A stretch of 64,000 nt of DNA from Nocardia sp. CY41 (GCF_009829325.1 NZ_VUOS01000032.1:1-64000); one strand, 5' to 3'. Positions 1 to 8,599 are shown, numbered from the stretch's first letter. A program made the numbers and translations. Notes: a model not told the origin generated them from the letters alone.

Positions 1-178
1 CGGTCGCCGGATCCGTTCCGACGGCCTTCAGCAAGGGCGCGGCGATGCCGTCGGTCTGGTCCAGCAACGCCACCAGCAAGTGCGCCGGACGAATCTCCGG
101 GTTGCCCGCGGCGGAGGCCGCCTGCAGAGCGGCAGTCAGCGCCGCCTGGGTCTTGGTGGTGGGATTGAACGAGTCCAT
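1..178 (-). CDS. clpB: ClpB disaggregase, 5' end only (runs off the left edge)
   Basis: The first 59 codons of a minus-strand gene are present. The translation opens with MDSFNPTTKTQAAL and continues through PEIRPAHLLVALL, the first repeat of the ClpB/Hsp100 N-terminal domain that contacts aggregated substrates. ClpB is the cytoplasmic AAA+ disaggregase working with DnaK. The ATG is at 178-176. I looked for an HspR-type HAIR element (CTTGAGT-N7-ACTCAAG) between this start and the divergent hydrolase and saw none. The AAA+ modules lie outside the window, so function rests on the N-terminal match alone. Confidence 0.9.
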   Translation of the reverse strand, partial: MDSFNPTTKTQAALTAALQAASAAGNPEIRPAHLLVALLDQTDGIAAPLLKAVGTDPAT

Positions 179-334
179 GCCCCCATTACTATTCCCGGAA
201 CGGGATGGTCGAAAAGAGCATTCGGTCGAGGAAACCGGCGACCAACGCCACTGACGGCGCACCCGTGCCGGGCGAAAACCGGATCGGGAGTGAGTAAGCT
301 GCCGGCTGAAGTGTTCTCGCCAGGCAGGGCCGCC

Positions 335-1201
335 ATGATGGAACGTCACGATTCGTCGCCCATGCGGGCCGACAGAGATGGAAGGCGGGTCCGTACCCGC
401 GATCTGACACTTCGAGGCAAGCAGGGGGAGATACCCGTCCGAGACTATTTCCCGCAACACCCGCGTGCGGGTGCCGCAGCCGTGCTGTGGCTGCACGGCG
501 GCGGCTTCGTGTGGGGAAACTTGGATCAGGTCGAATCCCACCTCGTCGCACTGCGATTGGCGGAATCCGGGCGCAGGGTGCGGACGGTCGACTACCGGCT
601 CGCGCCCCGCCTGCCCTGGAGCCGCTCCTCCACGGTCAACCACTATCCCGCCGGGCTGGACGACGTGGTCGACGCGGGGCGCGCGCTGGCGTCCGAATGT
701 GGCGCGATCGTGGTCGGCGGCGCAAGCGCGGGCGCCTGCCTCGCCGTCACGGCCGCGCAGCGGCTTCCCGGTGTGGCCGGACTGCTGCTGTGCTACGGCA
801 TCTTTCACGCCGAGCTGCCGCCGCTGCCGGAGTCGGTGCGCGTGGCCGTGCGCGGGCTGGCCGGATACCGGAAGTTGTCCCCGCCCGCCGTCCACCGGAT
901 GAACCTCGATTACGTCGGCAACGAGGACCTGTTGACCAGCGGCGCGTTCCCCGGCGGCCGCGACCTGAGCGGCTTGCCGCCCGCTCTGATGCTCGACGCC
1001 GACCATGACACTATTCGCGCCTCGGGAGATCGCTTCGCCGCCGAACTCGCCGCCGCCGGTGTCCCGGTGTCGTACACGGTTGTACCGCATTCCTGGCACG
1101 GATATCTCAATCGCGCTCAGCTCAACGGATTCCGACTCGCGCTCGACGCGATGACAACGTGGCTGGCCGCGCGGGACTCGGGCGGGCAATGGCCACGCTA
1201 G
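335..1201 (+). CDS. Alpha/beta hydrolase, hormone-sensitive-lipase family
   Basis: A 288-residue carboxylesterase/lipase-type hydrolase. HGGGF at residues 54-58 is the HSL-family oxyanion motif, GASAG around Ser131 is the nucleophile elbow, and a late Asp (LMLDADHD) and His (HSWHG) complete the triad. There is no signal peptide or membrane segment, so it should be cytoplasmic; the ester substrate cannot be told from sequence. The frame is open further upstream, but similarity to the family begins after the paired ATGs at 335 and 338, which follow AGGCAGGG, so I start there. It is transcribed divergently from clpB. Confidence 0.85.
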   Translation: MMERHDSSPMRADRDGRRVRTRDLTLRGKQGEIPVRDYFPQHPRAGAAAVLWLHGGGFVWGNLDQVESHLVALRLAESGRRVRTVDYRLAPRLPWSRSSTVNHYPAGLDDVVDAGRALASECGAIVVGGASAGACLAVTAAQRLPGVAGLLLCYGIFHAELPPLPESVRVAVRGLAGYRKLSPPAVHRMNLDYVGNEDLLTSGAFPGGRDLSGLPPALMLDADHDTIRASGDRFAAELAAAGVPVSYTVVPHSWHGYLNRAQLNGFRLALDAMTTWLAARDSGGQWPR

Positions 1202-1366
1202 CTCGGCCGATTCAGGCTCGCGCGGAGTCGAACGGCGGCGACGTCAGGTGACCTTGTTCTCTGGCCTGGTCCGCATACGCCTGATGGACTCGATAAGCGC
1301 GGACACACACGGCAGAGAAGGTGCGATGACGGCTGATTCGCAAGCGCCGGACGGAACCGGAGCACC

Positions 1367-1987
1367 ATGAACCCGGCGCTGTACTACCTGGCATTCATCG
1401 CGGTGATTTTCGCGGTGAACCTCATGCCCGCATTCGGTCCGCCCGGCGCGCTGGTTGTGGCGCTCCTCGGGTTGAACTGGCACCTGGAGCCGGTCGCCGT
1501 GGTCATCCTCGGCGCCTTCTCCTCCGGAGCCGGTCGCTACCTGCTGGCAGTCGCCACAAACCGCATCCGCGACCACCTCGGCGACCGCCGCAAGGCCTCT
1601 CTCGAGGCCGCCACCCGGTACGTCACCAGCCACACCGCGTGTTCCCTCACCGGACTCGCCGTATTCGTGGTGTCACCGTTGCCGTCCGCGCAGATGTTCG
1701 AAGCGGCCGGCCTGATGGGCGTGCGATTGCTCCCGATAACCCTCGCGCACATCGCGGGCAGACTCGTCAGCTATTCGTTCTATGTCGCGGCGACCACCGT
1801 CGCAGAGCAAGAACTCAGCGACACATTCCTCGATGCGCTCACTTCACCTTTCGGAATAGCAATTCAGGTCGCGCTTCTCGCCGCCGTCGTCCTGTTCGCC
1901 CGAGTCGACTGGCTCGAGTATCTGCCGAAGGCGGTAGAACGCGGTCGGGAACCGCGAATCGAGGAGGCGGCTGAACCGCACCGATGA
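1367..1987 (+). CDS. Small multi-pass membrane protein, possibly VTT/DedA-like
   Basis: A 206-residue protein with about four to five hydrophobic segments: an N-terminal helix, an FGPPGALVVALLGLN stretch, a helix in the middle third and one near residues 165-185. The start follows CCGGAGCACC, a good ribosome site. The PxFGPPG segment and a later IAGRL stretch recall SNARE-associated/VTT small membrane proteins, but I would not assign a transport function. The stop overlaps an ATG opening a proline-glutamine-rich frame that I do not believe is a gene. It is the last intact gene before the transposon remnants. Confidence 0.6.
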   Translation: MNPALYYLAFIAVIFAVNLMPAFGPPGALVVALLGLNWHLEPVAVVILGAFSSGAGRYLLAVATNRIRDHLGDRRKASLEAATRYVTSHTACSLTGLAVFVVSPLPSAQMFEAAGLMGVRLLPITLAHIAGRLVSYSFYVAATTVAEQELSDTFLDALTSPFGIAIQVALLAAVVLFARVDWLEYLPKAVERGREPRIEEAAEPHR

Positions 1988-2157
1988 AGTTTCCCGAAGC
2001 AGCATCCGCGGCGGGCGTGCGCGCCGGGGTTCGACTCGCGGCCCGGCCGCCGGTTCCACAATCCAGCGACGCCCGGGCCGCTGTGGCGTTGCCCGGAATC
2101 GCGCTAGCGATCACGGTCGCGGAACGTTGTGGGCCACAGTCGGTCCACGTAATTTCG

Positions 2158-2223
2158 CCGCAGCCGCAGCCGCAGCCGCAGCCGCAGCCGCAGCCGCAGC
2201 CGCAGCCGCAGCCGCAGCCGCAG
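2158..2223. repeat. Perfect (CCGCAG)11 microsatellite
   Basis: Eleven uninterrupted copies of the hexamer CCGCAG (66 bp). A hexamer keeps frame, so one plus frame reads Pro-Gln dipeptides and a minus frame reads Arg-Leu. It lies between the VTT-like gene and the resolvase remnant, at the edge of the transposon region, and no credible gene covers it. Confidence 0.97.
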
Positions 2224-2344
2224 CACGGTACGGGATAGCACCTCAGAGATCGCCCTCGGGAGCCGTGAAGGGGTAGGCCCTGGTAGGGGCGGCGAATTCA
2301 GGGGTGACTGCGGCGGTGACCAGCGCGTGCAGCAGGCCGGCCGC

Positions 2345-2569
2345 TCGATGAGGTGCTCGAGGGAGCGTCCGAGCCGGTCGAGCTTGGTGACCACCAGTTG
2401 ATCTTTGGGCCGGTTGGCAACCAGCACGGCTTTGCTCAGCTCCGGCCGGGAGGCCAGTTTGCCGGAGGCTTTGCGATGAAGATCTGTTCGCACCCGGCCG
2501 CAGCGAGCGCGTCGTGCTGGGCTTGGGGTGCTGGTCGCAGGTGGAGACCCGCCCGTAGCCGATTCGCAT
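2345..2569 (-). pseudogene. Broken serine resolvase (TnpR-like) fragment
   Basis: The ATG at 2569 opens MRIGYGRVST, the catalytic-serine motif of resolvase/invertase recombinases. The match then moves to a second frame (QHDALAAAGCEQIFI) and a third (KLASRPEL, then LVVTKLDRLGRSLEHLIE), so at least two frameshifts break it. It ends after the conserved LDRLGRS segment, and the rest of the catalytic domain and the DNA-binding helix are missing. Intact resolvases are about 190-300 residues. It lies on the same strand as the Tn3-type transposase remnant and is probably that element's former resolvase. It should be inactive. Confidence 0.85.
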
Positions 2570-2701
2570 GGCGCGCAGTGTATTCCGAACCCCCGACAGG
2601 TTGACGTTGGCGCGTGCACGGCAACCGTTACAGATCCGGCCTGCGGATACTTGCTGCGGCCGAGAGTGTCTCGTGAACGATCGTTTACGATACTCGCTGG
2701 T

Positions 2702-3181
2702 TTACGTGTCGGGGTGAGCTTTCGGTGAGGTTGTGGCCCGGCGGGCCAGGGCTTGGCCGGCGGGGGTGCTACCGACAAATGACCATAGGAACCCCGTGAT
2801 CTGGTCTGTGTCGTATCGGTCGCTGGCGTGGTCGATGCTCTCGTACAGGTGTTCTTCGATCTCGGTGATCAGCGCCGCCAAGCGGGCGCCTTCGACGGTA
2901 AGTGACAGTTCGATGTGGCGGCGGTCGTATTCGGAGGGTTGCCGTCGGACGATGCCGGCGGTGGCAAGCCGGTCGACCAAGCGGCTGGGACTGTTCCCGC
3001 TTTCGCAGACCAGCAGATCACCGAGACCGTTGAGGGTCAGCGGCTGCCGCTCGTGTAGGACCCGGACGACCTCGGCTTGGGAAGGGGTCAGGCCGAGCGG
3101 TCGCAACGCCTGACCCAGCATCCGGTTGCCCTCTCGTTGAGCGGCCAGGATCAGGTAACGCAGTTCCTCGGCCCTGCGCAT
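2702..3181 (-). CDS. MarR-family transcriptional regulator
   Basis: A 159-residue winged-helix regulator. Residues about 30-100 carry the MarR fold: LGLTPSQAEVVRVLHE, a recognition region with SRLVDRLATAGIVRR, and the wing YDRRHIELSLTVEG. Its ATG overlaps the TGA of the upstream hydrolase (ATGA at 3183-3178), with AAGGAG eight bases before the start inside the hydrolase gene, so the two are translationally coupled. The 46-bp palindrome at the hydrolase start is the obvious candidate operator, giving autoregulation. The ligand is unknown; MarR proteins next to hydrolases usually answer to small aromatic or lipophilic compounds. The gene is intact although transposon remnants flank it. Confidence 0.9.
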   Translation of the reverse strand: MRRAEELRYLILAAQREGNRMLGQALRPLGLTPSQAEVVRVLHERQPLTLNGLGDLLVCESGNSPSRLVDRLATAGIVRRQPSEYDRRHIELSLTVEGARLAALITEIEEHLYESIDHASDRYDTDQITGFLWSFVGSTPAGQALARRATTSPKAHPDT

Positions 3182-3918
3182 CAGATCGTCTCCTTCGCGC
3201 CGATCGCATCCATCAGAAAGTCTCCGACCGCACGGGCATAGGTGTGCGGGTGCGAGAAGCGGAACATGTGGCCGGTGCGGTCCAAGACGATCTCCCGGGC
3301 ATCGGGGATACCTTCGCGCAGTACCGTGGCGGCATCTTCGCCAATCAGCACATCATGGGAGGGCGTGAGAATCAGCGTGGGCACCGTGATGTCGCGCAAC
3401 CGGCCGGTGTAGTCGGCATTCAACGCCGCGACCACACGAGCGCCGAACGACGCGGCCGGGGTGTTGTCCAGAAAGAGCCGACGGCTATCGGCTTCCGACC
3501 ACGGCACCTGGCCTTCTCCGTCATGTGGGGAGGCCAGGCGGTGGGCATGGGCGCGAAGCACCGCCTGACGGTAGATTCCGCCACGCATCTTCCCCATCAA
3601 CCGCATGGCGGCCCGCCAGGGCGCCGATGAGATCGGATTTGCGGCGAAACCACCCGACAGCACCAGCGCCCGCAGGCCGGCAGGGCGCCGGACCGCGACC
3701 GCCAGTGCGATGTTGGCGCCGAAAGAGTCACCGACCAGTACGTAGTCCTTGAGATCGGCGACCTGCTCGGCCACTGCATCGGCATAGCGCTCGATATCGT
3801 CCACACCCTCCGGCAGCCGCATGGTCCGCAAGGGGTGGCCGGCCAACGGGGTGAGTTGCTCGAGATCCCAGGGTGCGCCGGAGAAGCAGGGGATGAAAAC
3901 CAGGGTTGGAGTGCTCAT
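3181..3918 (-). CDS. Alpha/beta hydrolase, first gene of the MarR operon
   Basis: A 245-residue single-domain alpha/beta hydrolase. GDSFG with Ser65 is the nucleophile elbow, Asp in LTPSHDVLIG the acid and His in RTGHMF the base. It has no signal peptide or membrane helix. The ATG at 3918-3916 overlaps the edge of a 46-bp palindrome, so there is little room for a normal ribosome site and the mRNA may be nearly leaderless. It overlaps marR by four bases. As the passenger of a dead Tn3-type element it may have arrived by transfer as a detoxification or degradation enzyme, but the substrate is not predictable. Confidence 0.85.
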   Translation of the reverse strand: MSTPTLVFIPCFSGAPWDLEQLTPLAGHPLRTMRLPEGVDDIERYADAVAEQVADLKDYVLVGDSFGANIALAVAVRRPAGLRALVLSGGFAANPISSAPWRAAMRLMGKMRGGIYRQAVLRAHAHRLASPHDGEGQVPWSEADSRRLFLDNTPAASFGARVVAALNADYTGRLRDITVPTLILTPSHDVLIGEDAATVLREGIPDAREIVLDRTGHMFRFSHPHTYARAVGDFLMDAIGAKETI

Positions 3919-3962
3919 GCCATTAGATTACACGACATATATGTCGTGTAATCTAATGGCAT
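3917..3962. promoter_or_regulatory. 46-bp perfect palindrome at the hydrolase-marR promoter
   Basis: Two 23-base arms pair without mismatch and without a spacer about an axis between 3939 and 3940; the core is GACATATATGTC inside TTACACGA...TCGTGTAA. It is AT-rich in GC-rich surroundings. It covers the upstream edge and two of three bases of the hydrolase start codon. I infer a MarR operator, possibly two overlapping sites. A recombination (res-like) site or cruciform is the alternative, since remnants of a resolvase and transposase flank it. Confidence 0.85.
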
Positions 3963-4052
3963 CTGTGATATGCGCCACTGGATGACGGATGTGGAAGTCA
4001 TGTCCCGGCATCGGGCCACAAAATACGAGGCCGCGGTCGCAGGATCTCGAGG

Positions 4053-4985
4053 TCAGAAGAGCGCGTCGCGGACCTCAGCGGGCGGTAGCCGGTCGGGCCG
4101 AGCTGGGCAAGCTCGGCGTCGATATCGACCTCGATCGCACCGGAGAAGTTGATGTTCTCGCTGTGCGCGGGCGAGATGTGGGCCAGCACATCGGCGTAGA
4201 TGCGGCGGCCGTGACGGCGCATCTGATCCACCGCCAGCCCGTAATACTCTGTGGTCCAGACAATTACCGCGTTCGTGGCCAAGGTCGAACACCAGGCTGG
4301 TTCGGTCTGGGCTTCGAGGTGACGGGCCCGGAGGGCGCCTTCCTGGGTGTAGATGAGGCCGCGTTCGAGGGCGTAGATGGATTCGCCCTTGTTGAGCTGG
4401 CGCGAGATCTTGCGCCGGTAGTCGGTGCGCGGCGCCGGCCGGTACAAGGTGATCTTGCCCAGGTCCCGGATGCGTGGGGACAGCTGCATCCCGAGCAAAT
4501 CGAACAGCGCGAAATTCACCAGAGTGACCCCATGCGTGTCGGTCGCGTGCTCAGTGATCGGCACATCCGTTGCGTTGCACAAGATTTCACCAGAACGTAA
4601 TGGGCTTCGCGGCGGGTGGTGACGATCACCTTGATGCCGTAGGTTGTGCTGGTCGGTGACGTGGGTATAGGTCGACAGGCCCTTCTTCTGCGATGAAGTG
4701 ATTCACCGCGCGAGCAGTGGTGGACTTGCCGCGCGTGGGGAGCCGCTGTCCGTCCGAGGACGACAAGGTGCCGGTGCCGAACACCGTGGTCAGCGGCAGT
4801 CTCTGGTGGTAGCCGGTGATTGCCAGGTTCGCGGCGCGCAGGGTCTCCTCCCTCACATACCATTCCGAGGTCCAGGCCAGGATGTCGTCGATGGTCGATG
4901 TTGCTGTGTGGGCCGTGTCGAGGCCCTTGTGCGCGTCGTCGCCGCTGGTTCGAGCCGACTGGTGGTGACAGTGAGGGTGGTATGA
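4053..4985 (-). pseudogene. Tn3-family transposase, C-terminal part, multiply frameshifted
   Basis: Read in several frames, this gives the last third of a Tn3 (TnpA) transposase: TSEWYVREETLRAANLAI, then LPLTTVFGTGTLSSSDGQR, then YTHVTDQHN and GIKVIVT, then TEHATDTHGVTLVNFALFDLLG and SPRIRDLGKITLYRP. The DDE-region landmarks TLSSSDGQR and TEHATDTHG are recognisable, but at least three shifts separate the pieces. The proper end, EVRDALF, is in yet another frame at 4053. The N-terminal two thirds of a roughly 970-residue protein is absent. It cannot be functional. With the resolvase fragment it brackets the hydrolase-marR operon. Confidence 0.9.
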
Positions 4986-5006
4986 ACCGCGCTGTGTTTC
5001 GGATGG

Positions 5007-5689
5007 TCACGAGACACCTTTGCGATGACTGGGCCGATCAGCGGTGGGTGGCCTCGAATCGGTCAATCCTTGGGCGACGAGGATCCGTTGTGCCTGCTGG
5101 GCGGCGGATACCCGCGCCGCCTTGTGCGATTGACCGCCGGCCTGCTTCTCCAACCCTCGGACGAGCACCCCGACAGCGTCGGACAGTGCGCGCAGCCGGT
5201 TGTCGATTTCGTCGATGCGAGATGGCTCCGGCTGGGTGATGAGGTCCGCTTCCAACGTGCCTGCGAGTTCGCTGCCGAGCAGGATGCGCCGCAGATCCTC
5301 CGGCAGCAGCGCGAAGACGTGGTCGAGCTGTCCCGCGGAGACAAGCCGGCGAGCGTGTCGGTGACCGCACCGGCGAGCGCTGCCGCCTCGTCCCGCGAAA
5401 CACCCGCCTCCTGGGCGAACTGGGCGAGGAATGAGGGCACGTCGTGCGGTGACCGGGACGTCGGCGGGAACCCAGCCCTCATAGAAGATGCCACGCAGCA
5501 GTTCGGGCAATTGAGCGCTCAGGTGGGCCGCCTCGTTGATACCGATGCGGTCACGGACCGTGTGCAGCCAGGCGCGCAGCGCACGGGTGTGCGAATGCCC
5601 GGTCCTCGGTGGCGAGTCCGTCAGCAATGGCACGCAGCCACTCGTGTGGTGTGAACCGCTGGTGCCAGGGGATCGCGGTGATAGCTCAT
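5007..5689 (-). pseudogene. DUF2267-type stress protein, frameshifted
   Basis: The ATG at 5689 starts MSYHRDPLAPAVHTT, but the frame stops after 22 codons. Continuing in the other frames restores EWLRAIADGLATEDR, RALRAWLHTVRDRIG, LSAQLPELLRGIFYEGW, then SFLAQFAQEAGVSRDEAAAL, then HVFALLPEDLRRILLG and a charged tail. That is the DUF2267 order, with two helical repeats and the LPxxLRG(I/L)YYEGW signature. About four frameshifts are needed, so either the gene is dead or this stretch was poorly sequenced. It sits 10 bp downstream of the flavodoxin gene on the same strand and was probably co-transcribed. DUF2267 has no firm biochemical role. Confidence 0.75.
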
Positions 5690-5699
5690 GGGTGAGCCG

Positions 5700-6299
5700 T
5701 CACGGGTGGATCGTCGTGGAGCGGGGCTGCGGCAGCCGCAGACTCTGGGCGATGGTGTCCGTCCACGCGCGGATCGCCGCCCAGTCACGCAAGTCCCCGT
5801 AGTGGCCGCCGCCCATAAGCCGGTAGAGGATACGGGCGCGCAGGGAGATGCCCGTGCGTTCGTAACGTCCTGCGAACGCGCGGTAGTCGTGTGCCGCGAT
5901 GGAATCGCGCAGGGTAGCGATCTTCTTCGGTACGATCCGGCCGGCGAGGCGGCCGATCGGCCCGCGCAGGGCGGGGCCGAGTCCCACACTGAAGAGCCAG
6001 ACGTCGCGGCGGGAGAGCTCGTCACGGTGGTTGCGTACGTAGTCCGTGGCAGCGGGCAGAAAGTCCATATTGTGCACGGCGCTGCCCAGTACGAGTGTGT
6101 CGAAACGGGACAAGTCGGGGGCATGGTCGATATCGGCGAGTTCGACTGTCGCGTCGCGGCCCGCCAGTTCGTCGCTGATGAACTCGGCGATGTCGCGGGT
6201 CGAACCCTGTTCGGTCGCGTAGACGATCGCGATGCGGGGCTTTTCTGGTTCATGTCGAGAAGCCTCCTCGAACGCTTCGCGCTCGGTGGGAGGCCTCAT
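5700..6299 (-). CDS. Flavodoxin-domain protein (HemG-like)
   Basis: A protein of up to 199 residues with a flavodoxin fold. IVYATEQGSTRDIAE is the FMN phosphate loop, LVLGSAVHNMDFLP follows strand three, and a C-terminal helix carries an LYRLMGGGHYGDLRDW stretch typical of the HemG/menaquinone-dependent oxidoreductase group. It would bind FMN and move electrons in the cytoplasm or at the membrane. The start is doubtful. The ATG at 6299 has no clear ribosome site, whereas an ATG at 6253 follows an excellent AGGAGG but is one base out of frame across a run of four A's; a fifth A would give MNQKKPRIAIVYA. A small indel may have damaged the real start. Confidence 0.75.
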   Translation of the reverse strand: MRPPTEREAFEEASRHEPEKPRIAIVYATEQGSTRDIAEFISDELAGRDATVELADIDHAPDLSRFDTLVLGSAVHNMDFLPAATDYVRNHRDELSRRDVWLFSVGLGPALRGPIGRLAGRIVPKKIATLRDSIAAHDYRAFAGRYERTGISLRARILYRLMGGGHYGDLRDWAAIRAWTDTIAQSLRLPQPRSTTIHP

Positions 6300-6729
6300 G
6301 CCCGGGCCGACGGACCATGGTCACCGTCTGTTCCGCGGTAGGACGTGTCGTGGGGCAGGTTTGCGCTGCACAGGACGAAGCTTCCGACATGGGGGCACCG
6401 ACCGTCCTCGCCAGGAGACGACGGAGGTCACTATTGGGGATGGCCGCTGCTTCTTCGGCGGCAACGCGATCGTCGGCGGCGGGCTGCCGTTGGCGGGTCG
6501 GGCTCGCTCTGGCGGACGGCCTACGGGACCGCTCGGTGGAGACGGTGCCTGTTCGGTGACGGTGCAGCAGGCAGCAGGCAGCTGGCAGCTGGCCGAAGGC
6601 TGTCCGCAACCCCGGCGCCGGGCAAGGCGAAGGTGGGCAGCGCCGGTCGAGTCGGTCGGCCACCTCGCGGCGATGATGAGCGGAGGCTGGGGCCGCGCCT
6701 TCCGGAGGATCTGGCCGTAGCGCGGCCGT
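6300..6729. other. 430-bp gap: promoter side of the flavodoxin gene, short tandem repeat
   Basis: No convincing gene. A weak DosR-like box (CGGACCATGGTCAC, 6311-6324, 10 of 14 core positions, containing the palindrome GACCATGGTC) lies 12 bp before the flavodoxin start. At 6565-6592 there are four 7-bp tandem units: CAGCAGG twice, then CAGCTGG twice. The remainder looks like unconstrained GC-rich spacer. Confidence 0.45.
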
Positions 6730-7308
6730 TCAGCGGTCGGGCGCGATCCTCGCGTCGTCTATCACCTCGACGTCGTGTACACCGTCGACGGTGTCGGCGA
6801 GGGCGGCGATAACGTGTTGTTCGCTCGGGTCGGCGAAGATGCCGCGAATGGTGACCGCTCCCTCGGCCACGTCGATGGACCACTGCCGACGGCTGCCGGC
6901 GTATTCGTCCAGTAGCACTCGGATCTTCGCCTCGAGGGTGGCGTCGTCACTGATCAGAGCGCGCAGCAGGTCGCGACGGGACACGATCCCGACGAGCAGG
7001 CCGGCCTCGACGACCGGCATCGACCGCAGATGTCCGGCGAGCAGGCGGGAAGCGATCGTCGAGGTATCGGTGCCGGGCGTGATCACCTCGGCCGGGACCG
7101 ACATCACCGCTTCGACGGTGGCGCTCGCCATGCTGGGACCGACTCCCAGCGCGTCGGATTCGGAGAGCATGCCGATCACCCGGCCCTGCTCGTCGACGAC
7201 CGGCAGCGCGGCGAAACCATGTGCGGTCAGCAGCGCGGTCGCCTCGCGCAGCGGTGTCTCCGGCCGCACCGTCACCACGGGCCTGCTGAGTACGTCGCGT
7301 GCGTACAT
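6730..7308 (-). CDS. CBS-CBS-BON domain protein
   Basis: A 192-residue protein. Residues about 1-115 hold a CBS pair (MYARDVLSRPVVTV; GFAALPVVDEQGRVIGMLSESDAL; then AVMSVPAEVITP and RSMPVVEAGLLVGIVSRRDLL). Residues about 125-185 form a BON domain. CBS pairs bind adenine nucleotides, and BON domains mediate lipid or membrane association. Similar CBS proteins are common in mycobacterial hypoxia regulons. I chose the ATG at 7308 because GAGGTGA lies about eight bases upstream, whereas the earlier in-frame GTG overlaps that ribosome site. The gene is transcribed away from the DDN-TM gene, sharing a 257-bp control region. It is probably an energy-state sensor, but the target is unknown. Confidence 0.88.
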   Translation of the reverse strand: MYARDVLSRPVVTVRPETPLREATALLTAHGFAALPVVDEQGRVIGMLSESDALGVGPSMASATVEAVMSVPAEVITPGTDTSTIASRLLAGHLRSMPVVEAGLLVGIVSRRDLLRALISDDATLEAKIRVLLDEYAGSRRQWSIDVAEGAVTIRGIFADPSEQHVIAALADTVDGVHDVEVIDDARIAPDR

Positions 7309-7425
7309 CGGTATCACCTCACGGATGCGAGGATGTTGGACGGCGAACCGGACTTTCCCGAGGACATGTGCCCAGCCTGACGGGGTGCGCGCGGATCCGG
7401 GAGAGGCGTCCTACCTTCGGCACGC

Positions 7426-7439
7426 GGGACCAACGTCCT
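7426..7439. promoter_or_regulatory. Candidate DosR-like box between CBS-BON and DDN-TM genes
   Basis: GGGACCAACGTCCT matches 11 of 14 positions of the DosR core GGGACTWWAGTCCC and is nearly palindromic. It sits between two divergent starts, where a shared operator would be expected. Matches this good arise by chance about once in a few kilobases of such DNA, so this is suggestive only. Confidence 0.4.
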
Positions 7440-7565
7440 CTTCCAGGGTCTTGCGGAGATCACGGAACGGCCGCCGGATGGTGACTTTCGCTTCTGTGGG
7501 AGCGCGCGTGCGGCGCAAAGAATCGAGGTAGGGAATTCAAAAGCCGGTGCGCCGGGGAGGTATTT

Positions 7566-8599
7566 GTGACGACCACCAGGTACGAGAGACCAGGACTGGG
7601 CGCATCGGCGCTGTTGACGGCATTGCGGCTGCCGGTCGGGTTACAGCAGACGATCGGCGAGTTGCGGTACCGAGGGCGAGCATCCGGGCGGCATATCGCC
7701 CTGCCGGTGTCGTATGTGCGGGTGGGCGACAGCGTAGTCGTCCGAGTGGCGAACGCCGCCACGAAGACATGGTGGCGGAACTTCCGGTCACCGCATCCGG
7801 CGTCGATCCGGATCAACGGTGTCTGGTTGACAGGTATAGGACACGTTGTGGCGCCGGGATCGCTGGAACACGAAAAGGCGGACGCGGTGTACCAGAACGC
7901 GCATCCACGGCACCGGATCGACGTGGATGATCCGTACGTGGTGATCGATGTAGGTGCGGAGAAGACGACGCCGTCGCGCCGGGAGCTGAGTCGTCGCTGG
8001 CTCGTCGCGGTCACCGCTGGTGAAACTCTCGGCTTCGCCGCACCGGCTGCGGCGGGTGCGCTGACCGTCGACTCGGCGCCTGGGGTGATCGCGGCCGCAC
8101 TGCTGATCGCGGCCGCGATCGAAGGCGGCGTGCTCGCCATTTTCCAGAGTCGCGTACTGCGCTGGTGGTTGCACGAATTCTCAACCCGCGACTGGGCATG
8201 GCCACGGTGGCCGGTGCGCTCGCCGCGTGGACCGTGGGGCTGGTGCCGGTACTCTACGGAGAGCGATTGGGCAATTGGCCGGCCGCTGTCCAGGTGCCGG
8301 CGGTCGCCGCGGGGGCGCTTGTGATGGTGTTCGCGATCGGCGTCGCGCAGTGGTATGTGTTACGGCGCTGGTCGGATCGTGCAGTGCTGTGGATCTGGGG
8401 CAACGCGGTCGGCTGGATCGCGGGGCTGGCCGCCTTCACCACGGTCACGACCCCGTTGTGGCGGGCAGGGCAGTCGACGACGGTCACGGCCGTGATCGGA
8501 GCACTGGGAGGCGTTGTGATGGCCGCGGTAGTGGCGGTGACGACCGGGACGTTCCTCGTGCGCATCCTTGTGCCCGGGCATCCACGGGCTTCCGTGTGA
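7566..8599 (+). pseudogene. DDN-like domain fused to a transmembrane domain, one frameshift
   Basis: The GTG at 7566 follows GGGGAGG. Residues 1 to about 140 resemble the small split-barrel of deazaflavin-dependent nitroreductase (DDN)-family proteins (TIGELRYRGRASGRHIALPV, a later WWRNFRS). Next comes a hydrophobic domain (GETLGFAAPAAAGAL). Near 8163 the frame is lost, and the other frame continues with LNPRLGMATVAGALAAW, IGVAQWYVLRRWSD and TTPLWRAGQSTTV to 8599. The paralog at 25898-26617 reads through the same region in one frame, so a single-base indel is the simplest explanation. A separate product from the in-frame GTG at 8165 is possible but has no ribosome site. The intact form would be a membrane-tethered F420 or quinone-type reductase, by inference only. 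Confidence 0.72.

Noticed and set aside
2158..2223. Possible CRISPR array
   Set aside because: The units are contiguous 6-mers without spacers; it is a microsatellite.
1984..2238. 84-codon proline-glutamine-rich frame with ATGA overlap to the membrane-protein gene
   Set aside because: Most of its length is arbitrary GC-rich composition ending in the hexamer repeat, with no ribosome site or family resemblance.
3917..3962. Tn3 terminal repeat or res site I
   Set aside because: Tn3 ends are about 38-bp sequences starting GGGG and are not self-palindromic; res sites contain several spaced TGTC-type subsites. An operator fits better, though recombination is not excluded.
8163..8170. Programmed -1 frameshift in the DDN-TM gene
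   Set aside because: The local TGGTGGTTG is not a slippery heptamer and no downstream stem-loop stands out; an indel is simpler.
8165..8599. Separate gene starting at the GTG at 8165
   Set aside because: No ribosome site, and the paralog at 25898-26617 shows this segment belongs to the preceding hydrophobic half.
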